From: Diphasiastrum complanatum
Taxonomy: Eukaryota > Streptophyta > Lycopodiopsida > Lycopodiales > Lycopodiaceae
Length of the DNA: 64,000 bases
Direction of reading: 5' to 3'
Assembly (NCBI GenBank): GCA_029204225.1
Contig: CM055101.1
Coordinates: 1,599,844 to 1,663,843 of the forward strand
The notes beneath the pieces are model-generated. The model searched no databases and was not told where the DNA came from. It saw only the letters and a list, made by a program, of their open reading frames with translations. Position 1 is the stretch's first letter. Every line of letters begins with the position of its first letter. A program made the translations under genes and the position numbers. Positions 1 to 10,256 of this stretch are shown here, one piece after another.

Positions 1-1285
1 GCAAGATACTCGTTAAATTTGATTAAAATCGTCAAACAATATGAAATGACCAGATTGAATGAGTGGGAATAGTATTCTTTATCTAGACAGTAAATCTGAC
101 AGGATATGGTTCAAGAATTACTGAAATCCTATTGGTGGGATTTCCAGTCATGTAATTTTATATTATGTGTTTGGATAGGATTTATCAATGTTAACAAAAT
201 AATGCCAAACCAGTCAATAAAAAGAAAAAACAGTCCAATTTTATTGGAAAAATTGTAGTAATAAAAATTACATAACTGATTTCATCTCTAGTAAAATCCT
301 ATGGTGAATTATATTCAAAAGATGAGACTAGTATGGTTTCACATACTAGTAAATGATTTTTGATATAACAGATATTCAGCCCAAGTATAGGACAAAAATA
401 AAATTGTTTTGAACTTTTTTCTATAATAATTGATTTTTAAACATTTACTATTGTCATTACGTCTTTTTGGTACCTTAGCTGAAATAGATTTCCAGAGAAC
501 TGAAAATTCTAAGGAAGGAAGAAGAGTGGACATCAGATGGTAGTTAGAAGTATCAAGAAATGTATTTCGCATTTAGGATTTTGGTAGTCCCTGTAAATAA
601 TTGCTTAATACTGGTTATTAATTTCTGGGTTTGAATTCATTCAGTTGAACTCGTAACTGATATCTTTGTAACCATTGAGTTATCCGCAGTTTTGGATGTC
701 AATTGTGAGGTTAAAAGTGGAATGTGATACGTGGATTACATTGGATCTGTTAGTTGACAGAAGCTTGTCCCTAGATTTGATGCATCAGTAGGGGATTTGA
801 AGCTTGATCATGATGTAATATTTAACCATGGTAAATCTTCTATTTATATCACGCGATCAGATGTGGATTCGTAGTATCCATCTTATAGGCATGCCAATCA
901 TCTGAATAAATGGATTCTCCAATGTTTTGGAAATAAGAGATAATAACCTATAGTGATTATAGGACAGCTAGATGATCAGTGGATCTCTAGAATATCAGAT
1001 AAGGCGGTTAAGGATTTTCTGGAAGGAAAAGTTGATGGTATGGGACATCAGTAACTTTGGAAAGAGAATTCTAGGACTGTAAAGATCTGATGATCAATGG
1101 TGTGTTTTAGTACCTAGTCACGATATGGGAAAGAAGAAAACGATTTGATCAAATGTGGGATATTTTGGAAAATATTGAGGTTTAATCTAGATCCCAATGT
1201 GGTATCTCATTATTTACAAAACTAGAGGCCCTCAAATCTATTTCTCGTGTTCTTAATTAATCCTTTACTTGTTAGTAATTTCTCG
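1..1285. repeat. Tandem-unit block A, copy 1 (noncoding)
   Basis: This sequence recurs in the same orientation at about 11,372-12,590 and 20,046-21,375 with scattered substitutions. It is AT-rich, has no convincing reading frame and matches no family I recognise. In this copy the similarity stops near 1,285, where block A joins block D directly. The other two copies continue into block B, so this copy has lost B, the first block C and the variant-2 gag. Confidence 0.8.
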
Positions 1286-1840
1286 AATATAAGATATCAA
1301 ACTGATTTATTGGATCGCTTATAAAGAGATGATTTGGTTAAATTTATAGCCAAAACCTTATATAATGTGCAGCTGTTATATGGAAGACTCGAGTACTAGT
1401 CTCTTACAAAAAAGATGTACCCTCTTTACATATGCTCAAGAAGAAAAGTTCTGCTGCATCAAGTGATTCTTCTGATGCAATTCATGCTATAACTTTGTTC
1501 ACATACAAACTAAAGCAATTGGGACATCGACAAGCAAAGATGTACCCCAAACAAAACAATTGATGATCGATGCAACAATAGAGATTGGTCATTTTTTTTT
1601 CAACATCGAGTGCGAATTTTTGTATAGATTACAACAACGATGTTGTATCCATTTGCACAGTCCCAAATTTTCATATTCAAACTTTAATAGATTTTTGGAA
1701 GGAGCACATTACAACAATTCATCTACATTTGGAGGACCTGCTCAATCTGAGGATGAGGACATGTGATAACATGGCATGGTCTACTTGCCTCTTATTTCGA
1801 TCTACATAATGCAAAATAGTTATTTCTTATGATAGTTTGT
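1286..1840 (+). repeat. Blocks D and C, copy 1 (decayed coding-like repeat)
   Basis: Block D (about 1,310-1,560) and block C (about 1,560-1,830) recur at 14,442-15,124, 23,340-24,040 and, inverted, at 33,700-34,470 and 51,850-52,640. Short open frames such as KRDDLVKFIAKTLYN and LIDFWKEHITTIHLHLEDLL recur between copies, which hints at an old protein gene. Frames change between neighbouring segments and I recognise no domain. In this copy a stop codon (GAG TAC TAG) breaks the D frame. Confidence 0.6.
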
Positions 1841-1971
1841 TTGTTGTTTTAAAAAGAATGAGCTTAGAATAGATTAAGTGTATTTCGATACCAGGTCGAA
1901 GATCAAATCGATCCATGGTCGATATTCAATTCGACCCAGAGTCCATATGTTATTATCATCCTTGTCAAAAG

Positions 1972-2143
1972 TGGTTATGGAACTTAAGACAAATGTTTCA
2001 TATTTAGAACAGCTACGAGGCTATATAAAGAGCATTTGTTCTCGCATATTTCTTTGAAATGGAATGAAGTGAAGCTAGTGAGTTACTCTATTTTCATTCT
2101 CAAGTCAATGATTGTTATTACTATCGCTTAGACTAATATCCAC
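1972..2143 (+). repeat. cop-A 5' LTR and leader, copy 1
   Basis: The sequence begins TGGTTATGGAACTTAAG, the same start seen in the 3' LTR at 5,145, and matches it for about 120 bases to CTATTYTCATTT. A TATA box (TATATAAAG, 2,022-2,030) sits in the middle. Beyond the shared part is a leader of about 60 bases up to the gag start. No TGGTATCAGAG primer site is visible, so the exact LTR end is uncertain. Confidence 0.6.
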
Positions 2144-4084
2144 CTGAATTTCCAAGGGAAATCCAGTCCTATGATGGACAAGGTTGATGGAGCCAATCAC
2201 CATCTATAGAAATTTAAGATGAGAACTGTGCTAATGGCTAAGGAATTGTATGACATTGTTATAGGTGTAGCGGTGAGAAACGAAGCTGATGATGCTACAA
2301 TCTCTCGATGGAAGCTGAAGGATGGCAAAGCCTTTGCGCTGATCATCCTCAATATATCAGACACTCAAATCCGCCATGTGTATGAAGCTCAGATCTCCAA
2401 GGAACTCTGGGACATCTTGAGCACTCTGTACGATGTGCGCGACGGAGCTTCCAAGCTACATCTAAGAAAGAACATTTTCTCCCTCAAGATGACCAACGAA
2501 GATTCCCTACCGAATCACATCAACCAGTTCAAGAACCTGCTAAAGCAAATGGCCACTTTTGGATTTGTCATAGATGATCAAGATGTAGTAATGACAGTAC
2601 TTTCAAGCTTTCCAAGCTCATACGACAGCTGGGTGATGATCATCTTGACACACCCTGAATTGACTCTTTCAAGAGTCATGACAATGTTGTGTTAGGAAGA
2701 GAGGAGAAGGAACAAAGTCTCTGGTTCCTCAAGTGTCGACTCTCATGCCTTATACACCAACAAAGGCTCAAGTCAGCAAAAGAAGAAAGGCCCAAAGCAA
2801 CCAAAGCTAAATCATGAACCGACACAGCGTCAAGAACAGTCAAACTAGCCGACAAAGAATTAGCTGTTCTACACATATTCCGATGAACCAACCACAAGAT
2901 CCAAGATTGTCGCATATTGCAAGAAAAGAACAACAGCAAGGGGCAGTCGAAACAAGTGGCAAATGCAGGTACACAAGCACCACAGTCGATTCAAGAATCG
3001 GATAATGATGTCTTAATGACTAGCCATAAAAAAACATCCAACGATAGCTCCTGGTTTTTGAACTCCGGAGCCACACAACATGTGACTAGCCATATTGGCT
3101 ATTTCGAGACCTATATGCCTTCCAATACAAAACGATATGTTCACATGGGAAACAATAGCACACATGCTATCAAAGGTGAAGGTAAAGTAAGATTGAGCTT
3201 TGCAAACGATCAATCTAAGCTATTTTGAAATGTACTGCATGTACCGAATCTATCTACAAATTCGCTCTTTGTTAGCAGAATTATAGATCTAGGACATAGA
3301 GTAGAATTTGAATCTGATGAGTGTAAAGTAGTTGATAGGAAAGACATGATCCTAGCACTCGGAAAGAGACATGGATACTTGTATAGATTAAGTCATTGTT
3401 GTTCTACGTCTAGTCAGGCTCTTAGTACTTCTATTCAAAGAAATAACAGTTCACTTTGGCATTATAGACTTTGTCACCTAAATTATTCATTTTGTACAAC
3501 AAATGTCTAAACAATCTATTGTTGTTGATCTTGACTATTTAGATAGGAAAGTCAAACTATCTACTTGTCAAGACTGTCTAGTCTGTAAACTGGCCATGAA
3601 ACCATTAAGATCAAGCCATCAGCGTGTTTCTAGCGGATTGCTTGGTGTACTTTATCAAGAATAAGTCAAAACCTTTCAATTGTTTTAGAATCTTCAAGGA
3701 GCATGCAGAGAAAGAAATTGGCAGACAAATCAAAGCCGAGAGGAAGAATCGTACCCTAGTCGAGTCAGCCAAATGTATGCTGGCACATGAATCTTTGTCG
3801 CAGAGCTTCTGGGTTGAAGCTATCTCCATTGCAGCCTACGTCCAAAAAAAATGTTTGACTAAGGCTCGTAGGCAAAACACCACATGAGGTTTGGAGCTTC
3901 AATGAAGAACCTTCGAGTGTTCGGATGCATCACCTATGCGCAGATCCCGAAGGAGACAAGGAAGAAATTCAACTTCCGAGGTCTCAAGACCATTCTTATT
4001 GGATACACTTCATCTGACCAAGCTATACGACTTCGATACCTAGCAGATTTTACTCAGTAGGGATACAGTCTTTATTGAGGATCA

Positions 4085-4418
4085 CATTAGAGGAGTTTTG
4101 AGCTCCAAAAAGACCCTTCAAGAATTCGTGCACGATTTAGTTTATATTATTTAAAGATTATAACACTAATACTTTTGACTTGCCAAAACTTCTTAATTGT
4201 AGCTCAAAAGTAGTCATTTAACATACCATTTGAAAGCCCTTGTCAAGCGGTTTTCAATGCCATTTTTAGTGCGGAATCAAAATGTGGACTCAAAATGTTC
4301 CGTTATGTAGATTTCAAATTTGAGTGTTTTGATTGGTCCATGTGTAAGAAAAAATTGAGAAAAAATATAAAAAGAATCTTTACAAAGGGTCTTTCTTGGA
4401 TATAGAACTCCTCTAATG
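4085..4418. mobile_element. MITE-like element with long terminal inverted repeats, copy 1
   Basis: The element starts CATTAGAGGAGTTTTGAG and ends CTCTAATG. The right end, reverse-complemented, starts CCATTAGAGGAGTTCTATA, so the ends form imperfect inverted repeats of roughly 35-40 bases, including AAAGACCCTT. The interior is noncoding. A second copy in the opposite orientation lies at 48,833-49,199 and one end alone at 30,823-30,894. It interrupts the integrase tail of cop-A. No clear target duplication is visible; a TA duplication flanking GAGGAG...CTCCTC is possible. Confidence 0.7.
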
Positions 4419-4535
4419 GTTTGACGATTTCAAAGGCAAATGCAAAGTTCCATGCAAACCCTCGATGCCTCTGCCGCCGATACGACAATTCGAGCCTTGC
4501 GCTTAAGCGTGCCTATAGTCAATGGACTACCCCAA
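4419..4535. other. Unassigned segment between MITE and 340-base insert
   Basis: This short piece encodes open frames (for example SMQTLDASAADTTIRALRL), but I cannot match it to the flanking copia polyprotein or to another copy in the window. It may be a remnant of cop-A pol. Confidence 0.3.
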
Positions 4536-4884
4536 TGTCAAACTGGCATGCAAAGCACACTACATCAGTTACAAACGTCATTACAAAATTTTGCTACGTC
4601 AACATCAATTTTACGGAATTTGTCATCCATTAACACTGATTTGTAACCCAACTGTAAGAGCACATGCGTATGACCACTCAAATCCATTGTAAATCTCTCA
4701 TGCATGTCAGAATCACTATGAGAATCAACATGCGACTAATCCATGCAAGCACAGTACTACAAAATAGGAAAATGACTGGCATGCAATCAGAACAATTTCA
4801 AATTTTGCCAATTTTACTCACAAAATTGCAAAACTTCAGATGATCATAACTTTGGCTATAGGACACCAAATTGGGTGCTATAAA
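4536..4884 (+). repeat. 340-base repeat inside cop-A RT (shared with block A')
   Basis: The reverse complement of this segment lies inside block A' at about 10,553-10,880 and 19,228-19,565, and a shortened direct copy lies at 29,320-29,413. It separates the integrase part of cop-A from the RT part. Similarity with block A' continues weakly into the RT side (GACCAAGTGAATAAGATGCT), so the boundary is blurred. Its nature is unknown. Confidence 0.6.
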
Positions 4885-5144
4885 GCTTAGTACGAAGGGA
4901 GACCAAGTGAATAAGATGCTTGCTAAACAGATGTTGTCTTCTGAACTTGACATGATTGATATGGACGAAGCTCACTCCTGTTTGGGCATTCAAATTCACA
5001 GAGACAGAGCGAGAAGGCTGATCTTTATCACTCAGCAACGGTATTTTCACAATACCCTTATCAGATACAATCTGATCAATTGTAAACTAGCTCACTCACC
5101 AAAGGATTCAGGCTGGCGATTATCGAAGGGCCAATGCCAAGAAG

Positions 5145-5265
5145 TGGTTATGGAACTTAAGAGGGTTATTTCATATTTAGAACATATACGAGGCTATATA
5201 AAGAGCATTTGTTCTCGCATATTTCTTTGAAATGGAATGAAGTGAAGTTAGTGAGTTAGTCTATT
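5145..5265 (+). repeat. cop-A 3' LTR, copy 1
   Basis: It starts TGGTTATGGAACTTAAG directly after the RT remnant and carries TATATAAAG at 5,195-5,203. Similarity to the 5' LTR at 1,972 ends near CTATTCTCATTT, giving an LTR of only about 120 bases. The same 3' LTR and downstream flank recur at 25,620 and 29,662. Confidence 0.6.
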
Positions 5266-5958
5266 CTCATTTTATTGATGTGAATGATTTACTCTCTCTA
5301 TGCTATTTTCAAGATTATACTTATGAAGTTTTGCTCATATAGTAGAATCTCTTTATTCTTATTTAAGTGATCATTGTTAATCCATGCAATGAATGCTTGT
5401 CTGATGAGAGGGGAAGTAATGCTTGTTACCATAATTGAAATACAAGTGACAAGTCTGAAATCGTAGTACATACATAAACGATGAATGGCATGTAGTTCCA
5501 ACTTCTATAATTCCATTATCGAAATTTCAGAAAAGCAAATCACAAATTGTTATAATATCTATCAGTCTGCAACGTGTAAACAACCTAAAAGTGAAATCCT
5601 AAATTCTTCATAGTAAAGCCTGAGGAGATAGGGCTGAATCATGATACCTAAAGGCCAACTAGTGATGTCTAGCATAGCCTCCTCCTAGTCACCCATGATG
5701 TAGTGTAGGCTCTGGCTGAAGACCCTCATCCTGACCTTGTTGACATATTTGCTTTTCTTTGAAAGACAAATAGCACTTTGGCATGCGGTGCAACTTGAAA
5801 ATGCGATGCATAGTTCGACGTAGCTAAATAAATAACGAGTACCGAGGTTAACCATGGCATTCTATTACCTAGTCATATTCCAGGCAACTCCCTTGCATCA
5901 CTTTGTTGGGTTGGTATCCAAAGTGGTTTTTGGTCCCATATTTTAGCCCTCTTAGGGG
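5266..5958. repeat. Spacer between cop-A and the BPS1/ROH1-like gene, copy 1
   Basis: About 700-800 bases are shared almost collinearly with 25,742-26,420 and 29,784-30,440. Short open frames on both strands are not conserved between copies. I see no coding domain; it is probably the flank of the original cop-A insertion and the distal upstream region of the gene that follows. Confidence 0.6.
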
Positions 5959-6414
5959 TCCAATATGCATTTAGTCATGTTCTAGGATACTACATATTAT
6001 GTAACGACTAGGGTTTTGAAGGTGTCCAAATACCATATAAATAGAGATCGATACAGAGAACACCACACATATGATTAAGAGAGACAGAGAGAGAGAGAGT
6101 GAGCGCGCGAGCGAGCGAGAGTGAGAGCGCGAACGATTTGCCAAGAAGAGCCTTACTTGAATGCAGACGTGTTGAATGTAAGAGACAGAGGGCGGAACTG
6201 AATAAATTCCTTCGAACCTCTGAGTCAGTGATAATCCGTAGCTGGGTTCGTCGACAATCTCAAGGCGAATTTTACTTCATAATTTTTCTGTCTTGACAAC
6301 GTTCTCAAGCTATTTCAGAAGGTACAGCGGTAGGCCGGTAGCCTTACCTGGATTTCTGCAAAATACACAGACGGCAAAGGTTGCTTCCTTAACTCTGCCT
6401 GAAGAAACACCGCC
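5959..6414 (+). promoter_or_regulatory. Promoter and 5' leader of BPS1/ROH1-like copy 1
   Basis: A TATA element (TATAAATAG, 6,036-6,044) is followed about 40 bases later by a GA-rich tract (6,077-6,125), which would lie in the 5' UTR. The leader continues to a good start context (CCGCCATGG). The block is conserved at 26,430-26,906, 30,450-30,822 and 39,583-40,011; the last lacks about 30 bases near AAGGCGAATTTTAC. It behaves like a plant core promoter with a GA-repeat leader; activity is inferred, not shown. Confidence 0.55.
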
Positions 6415-7359
6415 ATGGTTTTTGTAAATTCGCTGCGATCTCACGGTCATGGTGCTGCCAATATGTCATTTCACGACAATTTGTCGTCATGTCTGGAAAA
6501 ATTGGAAGAGTCCATTGGAGATAAGTTTTTCACAGTAGACTGGATGCAGTATGCTGTGGATATTCTCAGATCTTCTCTTGCAGCCGTTTTGGATCTAGTG
6601 GAGAAGGTTGTTTTTCCATTAAAATGCTTTAGTACTCTGATGGATGAGACAGTGCGACTTATGAATGTTTATAAAGCTTTGATGACGGGTATTTCCAAAT
6701 TGCGAATTTATGGGCGGGTAGTCCATATAGTGGTTGAAGCTCTTCAAGCAGGTGGGGATGACTATGATACCATAGTTCAGGCTCTAAATCATTGCCGACG
6801 AGAGATGTCCAGAATACATCAAGCAAACAAGCAACTTGTTGATATGAAACTTGAGGCAGAGGAGGAGCTTTGGAATTTTGGTAGCAGATATGCAAAGCAA
6901 TTCAATCCTTGCGCAGTAATTTACCCCATGAAGAGCATAATTTTTTTCGTTTCAATGATTCTTCTGTTTGGATTGCTTCACATGGATAGTTCTTACTCCG
7001 CTTATCTGATTGTGATTTGTTCGACAGGCGAACGGGCTAAATCTACGTCTACTTCACATCAAAGGCTTATCGAACAAATTGGCTTGCGGTTCAGTGAGGA
7101 AACGAAAGAGAAAATCCTTCTAAGATAATTTGGAAACATGCAAGCTCATGTGGATAATTTTTTCATTGAATTTCAGTCATTTGGAGAACAGGTTCCGCGC
7201 TCGTTGGAATTGCGACTGTCAGATGTTACGGAGCTTCGACATAGCTTAAACAGTCTGAACTGTGGTTTGGAAAGTTTGGAGTGCACCGTACGTGATCTTT
7301 TTGATGACATTGTCGCGGGTAGGACAAAACTCATTTCTGCAGTAAGGAAGTTTTGTTGA
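6415..7359 (+). pseudogene. BPS1/ROH1-like protein, copy 1 (one premature stop)
   Basis: The reading frame starts at a well-placed ATG and runs 237 codons to a TAA at 7,126-7,128, where copy 4 has GAA. It then continues in frame to a natural TGA at 7,357-7,359, giving about 314 codons. The order of features fits the plant BYPASS1/ROH1-like family as I recall it: an N-terminal helical part with WMQYAVDIL, a conserved DETVRLMNVYKALMTGIS helix, a central hydrophobic segment (IIFFVSMILLFGLL, possible membrane span), and a C-terminal LESLECTVRDLFDDIVAGR helix. BPS1 proteins are about 350 residues and usually intronless, which also fits. Family members act in root and shoot signalling or exocyst-related functions; nothing here shows a role. 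A G-to-T change explains the stop. The assignment rests on remembered pattern similarity, so a profile search is needed. Confidence 0.6.
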
Positions 7360-7582
7360 GTGATTCTTCACTAGTTGCACATCTAGAATGACTATCGCAA
7401 GATTATTTACTAGCTGGATGTTGAGGAGTAACATTGCATCAAATTAACTGACAAAAATAGAACATCTTTTATCGTTGTTTATGTTCTTGAAAGGCAAGAT
7501 AATTGAGGTCTACAATTTACTTGTATATTTTCTACAATCTACAATATATCTGAACGGGCACAAAGTTTTACAAGCCATGACA
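7360..7582 (+). other. 3' flank of BPS1/ROH1-like copy 1
   Basis: About 220 AT-rich bases follow the stop codon, probably 3' UTR. No clear poly(A) signal is visible and no other copy extends through this region. It ends where chromovirus integrase sequence begins in antisense. Confidence 0.4.
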
Positions 7583-8098
7583 GATGTTGACAGTGAACAT
7601 GGAATCCTATTCATTAACGATATTGTTCAGCAAACCATACAAACTGAACACCTTTTAAATGAGAAGTTGAGCAAGTTCAGAAACTTTGACAGTAGTTTTT
7701 GTTGGAATCAACTGCACCATTTTGGTGAGCCCGTGAACTACTACCCAAATAGCATCATGACCCTTCTCTGACTTGGGAATTTTCTTTTAACAAGGTCAAG
7801 TGTCCTTTGTATACCCGGCAGGGTGTCCCGCATTGGGGCTATCGTGGCACTAATGCAGGATTTGGGATCTATTATCCATGATATCTAGCGCACAAACTTT
7901 TCCTCTACGGAAAAGCAAACCATTTCTAATGAAATAATTATCAAGTATCTTCTCTTCACGAGATTTCTTGGAATCCTGCTTTCCTAGATTTTCTCTCAAA
8001 ATAGAGCCTCTTGCCAGGACATCTTGCCAAATACGACCAAAACAATCATCGGTCCGACAAAGATCTCACAGAGAAAGATACAACTCGGATTGGAACTC
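7583..8098 (-). pseudogene. Chromovirus integrase fragment G1 with internal deletion
   Basis: Antisense reading gives the Ty3/gypsy integrase zinc-finger part (LYLSLRDLCR, HECH region) at about 7,800-8,090 and part of the catalytic core (SEKGHDAIWVVV, NEQDSKF-like) at 7,583-7,780. The two are joined at about 7,785 (TTGGGAATTTTC), which removes the linker and the first catalytic Asp region. The plus-strand copy at 37,886-38,418 carries the same junction, so both derive from one deleted ancestor. Confidence 0.75.
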
Positions 8099-8696
8099 AG
8101 CAAAGCATAACTGATTAGCTTCTCCAATCCAGCTCTTTCCAATGATGCATGCTGGTTCTTCCCAATGATTTAGGATTCTAGGCTATGTTTTGGTCAAAAT
8201 TGTTTGGTTTTTCATGTTTCTTGGCACAAAATAGATAGTAAGAACCATAATCCAGCAAGATCATACCAATTAGAAGGTTATAATTGTATAAATTGGTTTG
8301 CATGTGTTAGAGAAAGAGTTGTATGTCATGAATTTCCAATTTATTGTGATGAAAAAACCGGAAAATAGCCAAAAATCATCATTTTTGCTTGTTTTTCATA
8401 AAGTTGGATAGTAGGTGGCTATAAAACACCGTGTAGAGCTTGTAAATAGGTATACCAAAGTCTTTTGAAGCTTTCCATGAAGTTAGAACCAAGAATTCCA
8501 GCAATAGAACTTGTAGGAAGTCAAAAAAGTTCAAAAAATGACCATTTTTTGGTGATTTTTAGGGGATGGATCTCTCCAAATCCATAAGGAGATCATTTTG
8601 AAATTATTTACAGTATGATTAGCATTCCTTTTTACCTTTCCATCAAGCTATCAGACCTGTGAATTGATGGTCGGTGGCTTATGCACCATCTCCATC
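8099..8696. repeat. Block R, copy 1
   Basis: This recurs at 9,661-10,256, 18,341-18,930, 28,901-29,172 (short) and inverted at about 37,716-37,885. It always abuts the upstream side of the chromovirus integrase zinc finger. The first roughly 100 bases, read antisense, extend the pol frame (RIGEVNQACFAEFQSELY in the 28.9 kb copy). The rest is AT-rich and noncoding. Confidence 0.65.
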
Positions 8697-9660
8697 AAGT
8701 CCAATGGAGATAGGGGAACGAGGCTGAAAGTCGTACAAGAGCATAAAAGAACTAAAACCAGTGGCAGAATGCTTCATACTATTGTATGCAAACTCAACCA
8801 TTGGGAGATACTTTTTCCAATCTGATTGTTGCCTAGAAACATATGCGCAAAGCATATCTTCGATCGACTGGTTGACACGTTCGGTCTGACCATCGGTTTC
8901 TAGGTGATCCATAAATGATAGACGTAAAGCAGTTTCCAGCCTTTCAAAGACCGACTGCCAGAAGTTGACAGTGAACTTGGAATCCTGTTCATTAACGATA
9001 TCGTTAAGCAAACCATACAAACTGAACACCTTTTCATGAAGAGTTGAGCAAGTTCAGAAGCTTTGACAGTAGTTTTTGTTGGAATCAACTGCGCCATTTT
9101 GGTTAGCCTGTCAACTACTACCCAAATAGCATCGTGACCCTTCTCTGACTTGGAAAGTCTGACCACAAAATCCATGGAAATACTTTCCCATTTCTTGCTA
9201 GAAATTTCCAATGGATGAAATAGACCAGCTGCTTTGAGTCTTTCCGCTTTATTTACTTGGCATTGTTCACATTCTTGAACATATGCCTCGACATGACCTT
9301 TCATTTTTGGCCAATCAAATTTTCTCTTAACAAGGTCAAGTGTCCTCTGTATACCAGGAAGGGTGTCTCGTGTTGGGGCTATCGTGGCACTCGTGCGGGA
9401 CTTGGGTCCTAATATCCACGATATCTAGCGCACAAACTTTTCCTCTACCGAAAAGCAAACCAGTTCTAATGAAATAATCATCAAGTATCTTCTCTTCACA
9501 AGATTTCATGGAATCCTGCTTTCCTAGATTTTCTCTCAAAATAGAGCTTCCTGCCAGGACATCTTGCCAAATACGACCAGAAAAATCACCGATCCGACAA
9601 AGATCTCGTAGAGAAAGATACAACTCGGATTCGAACTCATCAAAGCATAACTGATAAGCT
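8697..9660 (-). pseudogene. Chromovirus integrase fragment G2
   Basis: Antisense frames give the zinc-finger region (9,336-9,623), the catalytic core (8,900-9,304: SMDFVVRLS with the first Asp) and the later core (8,679-9,029: NEQDSKFTVNFW, then DGQTERVNQ carrying the Glu). A frameshift after the zinc-finger HP (about 9,350) is shared by all five integrase copies in the window. A further single-base loss lies near 9,030. The fragment ends abruptly at 8,697, the first clear boundary of the tandem unit. Confidence 0.8.
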
Positions 9661-10256
9661 TCTCCAATCTAGCTCTTTCCGATGATGCATGCTGGTTCTT
9701 TCCAATGATTTAGGATTCTAGGCTATGTTTTGGTCAAAATAGTTTGGTTTTTCATGTTTTTTGGCACAAAATAGATAGTAAGAACCATAATCCAGCAAGA
9801 TCAGACCAATTATATGGTTGTAATTCTATAAATTGGTTTGCATGTGTTATAATTCTATAATTGATGACAGTTGTATGTCATGAATTTCCACTTTATTGTG
9901 ATGAAGAAACCGGAAAATAGCCAAAAATCATCATTTTTGCTTGTTTTTCATAAAGTTGGATAGTAGGTGGCTATAAAACACCATGTAGAGCTTGTAAATA
10001 GGTATATCAAAGTCTTTTGAAGCTTTCCCTGAAGTTAGAACCTAAAATTCCAGCAATTAAACTTGTAGAAAGTCAAAAAAGTTCAAAAAATGACTATTTT
10101 TTGGTGATTTTTAGGGGATAGATCTCTCCAAATCCATAAGGAGATCTTTCTGGAACTATTTACAGCATGATTAGCATTCCTTTTTACCTTCCCATCAAGC
10201 TATCAGACCTGTGAATTGATGGTCGATGGCTTATGCACCATCTCCATCAAGTTTGA
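9661..10256. repeat. Block R, copy 2
   Basis: It matches 8,099-8,696 and 18,341-18,930. This copy and the 18.3 kb copy share a small duplication (TTATAATTCTATAATTGATGACAG) not seen at 8.1 or 28.9 kb, which links these two units. Confidence 0.65.

Larger units (their letters stand above)
2144..5144 (+). pseudogene. cop-A gag-pol, copy 1 (broken Ty1/copia polyprotein)
   Basis: This is the most extended cop-A copy. The gag start reads CTG instead of ATG, and a stop follows near 2,206. An open stretch from 2,219 to 2,695 carries the UBN2-type gag domain. The zinc-knuckle region (about 2,860-2,910) is out of frame. The protease motif reads WFLNSGA (3,052-3,072), where copia proteases normally have DSGA. 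A gag-pre-integrase piece (LWHYRLCHLN) lies near 3,460. Integrase is reduced: the sequence jumps from EKEIGRQIK straight to AERKNRTLVE near 3,734, removing the region of the second catalytic Asp. The downstream integrase tail (about 3,900-4,080) is interrupted by a MITE, and a second insert lies at 4,536-4,880. RT resumes at about 4,905 (LGIQIHRDR, ITQQRY) and runs to about 5,140. Family assignment is secure; function is lost. Confidence 0.8.

Noticed and set aside
6659-6895. Antisense frames within the BPS1/ROH1-like copies (also 15,399, 26,963, 40,255)
   Set aside because: They mirror the sense coding sequence and share its codon pattern; no start context or domain supports them.
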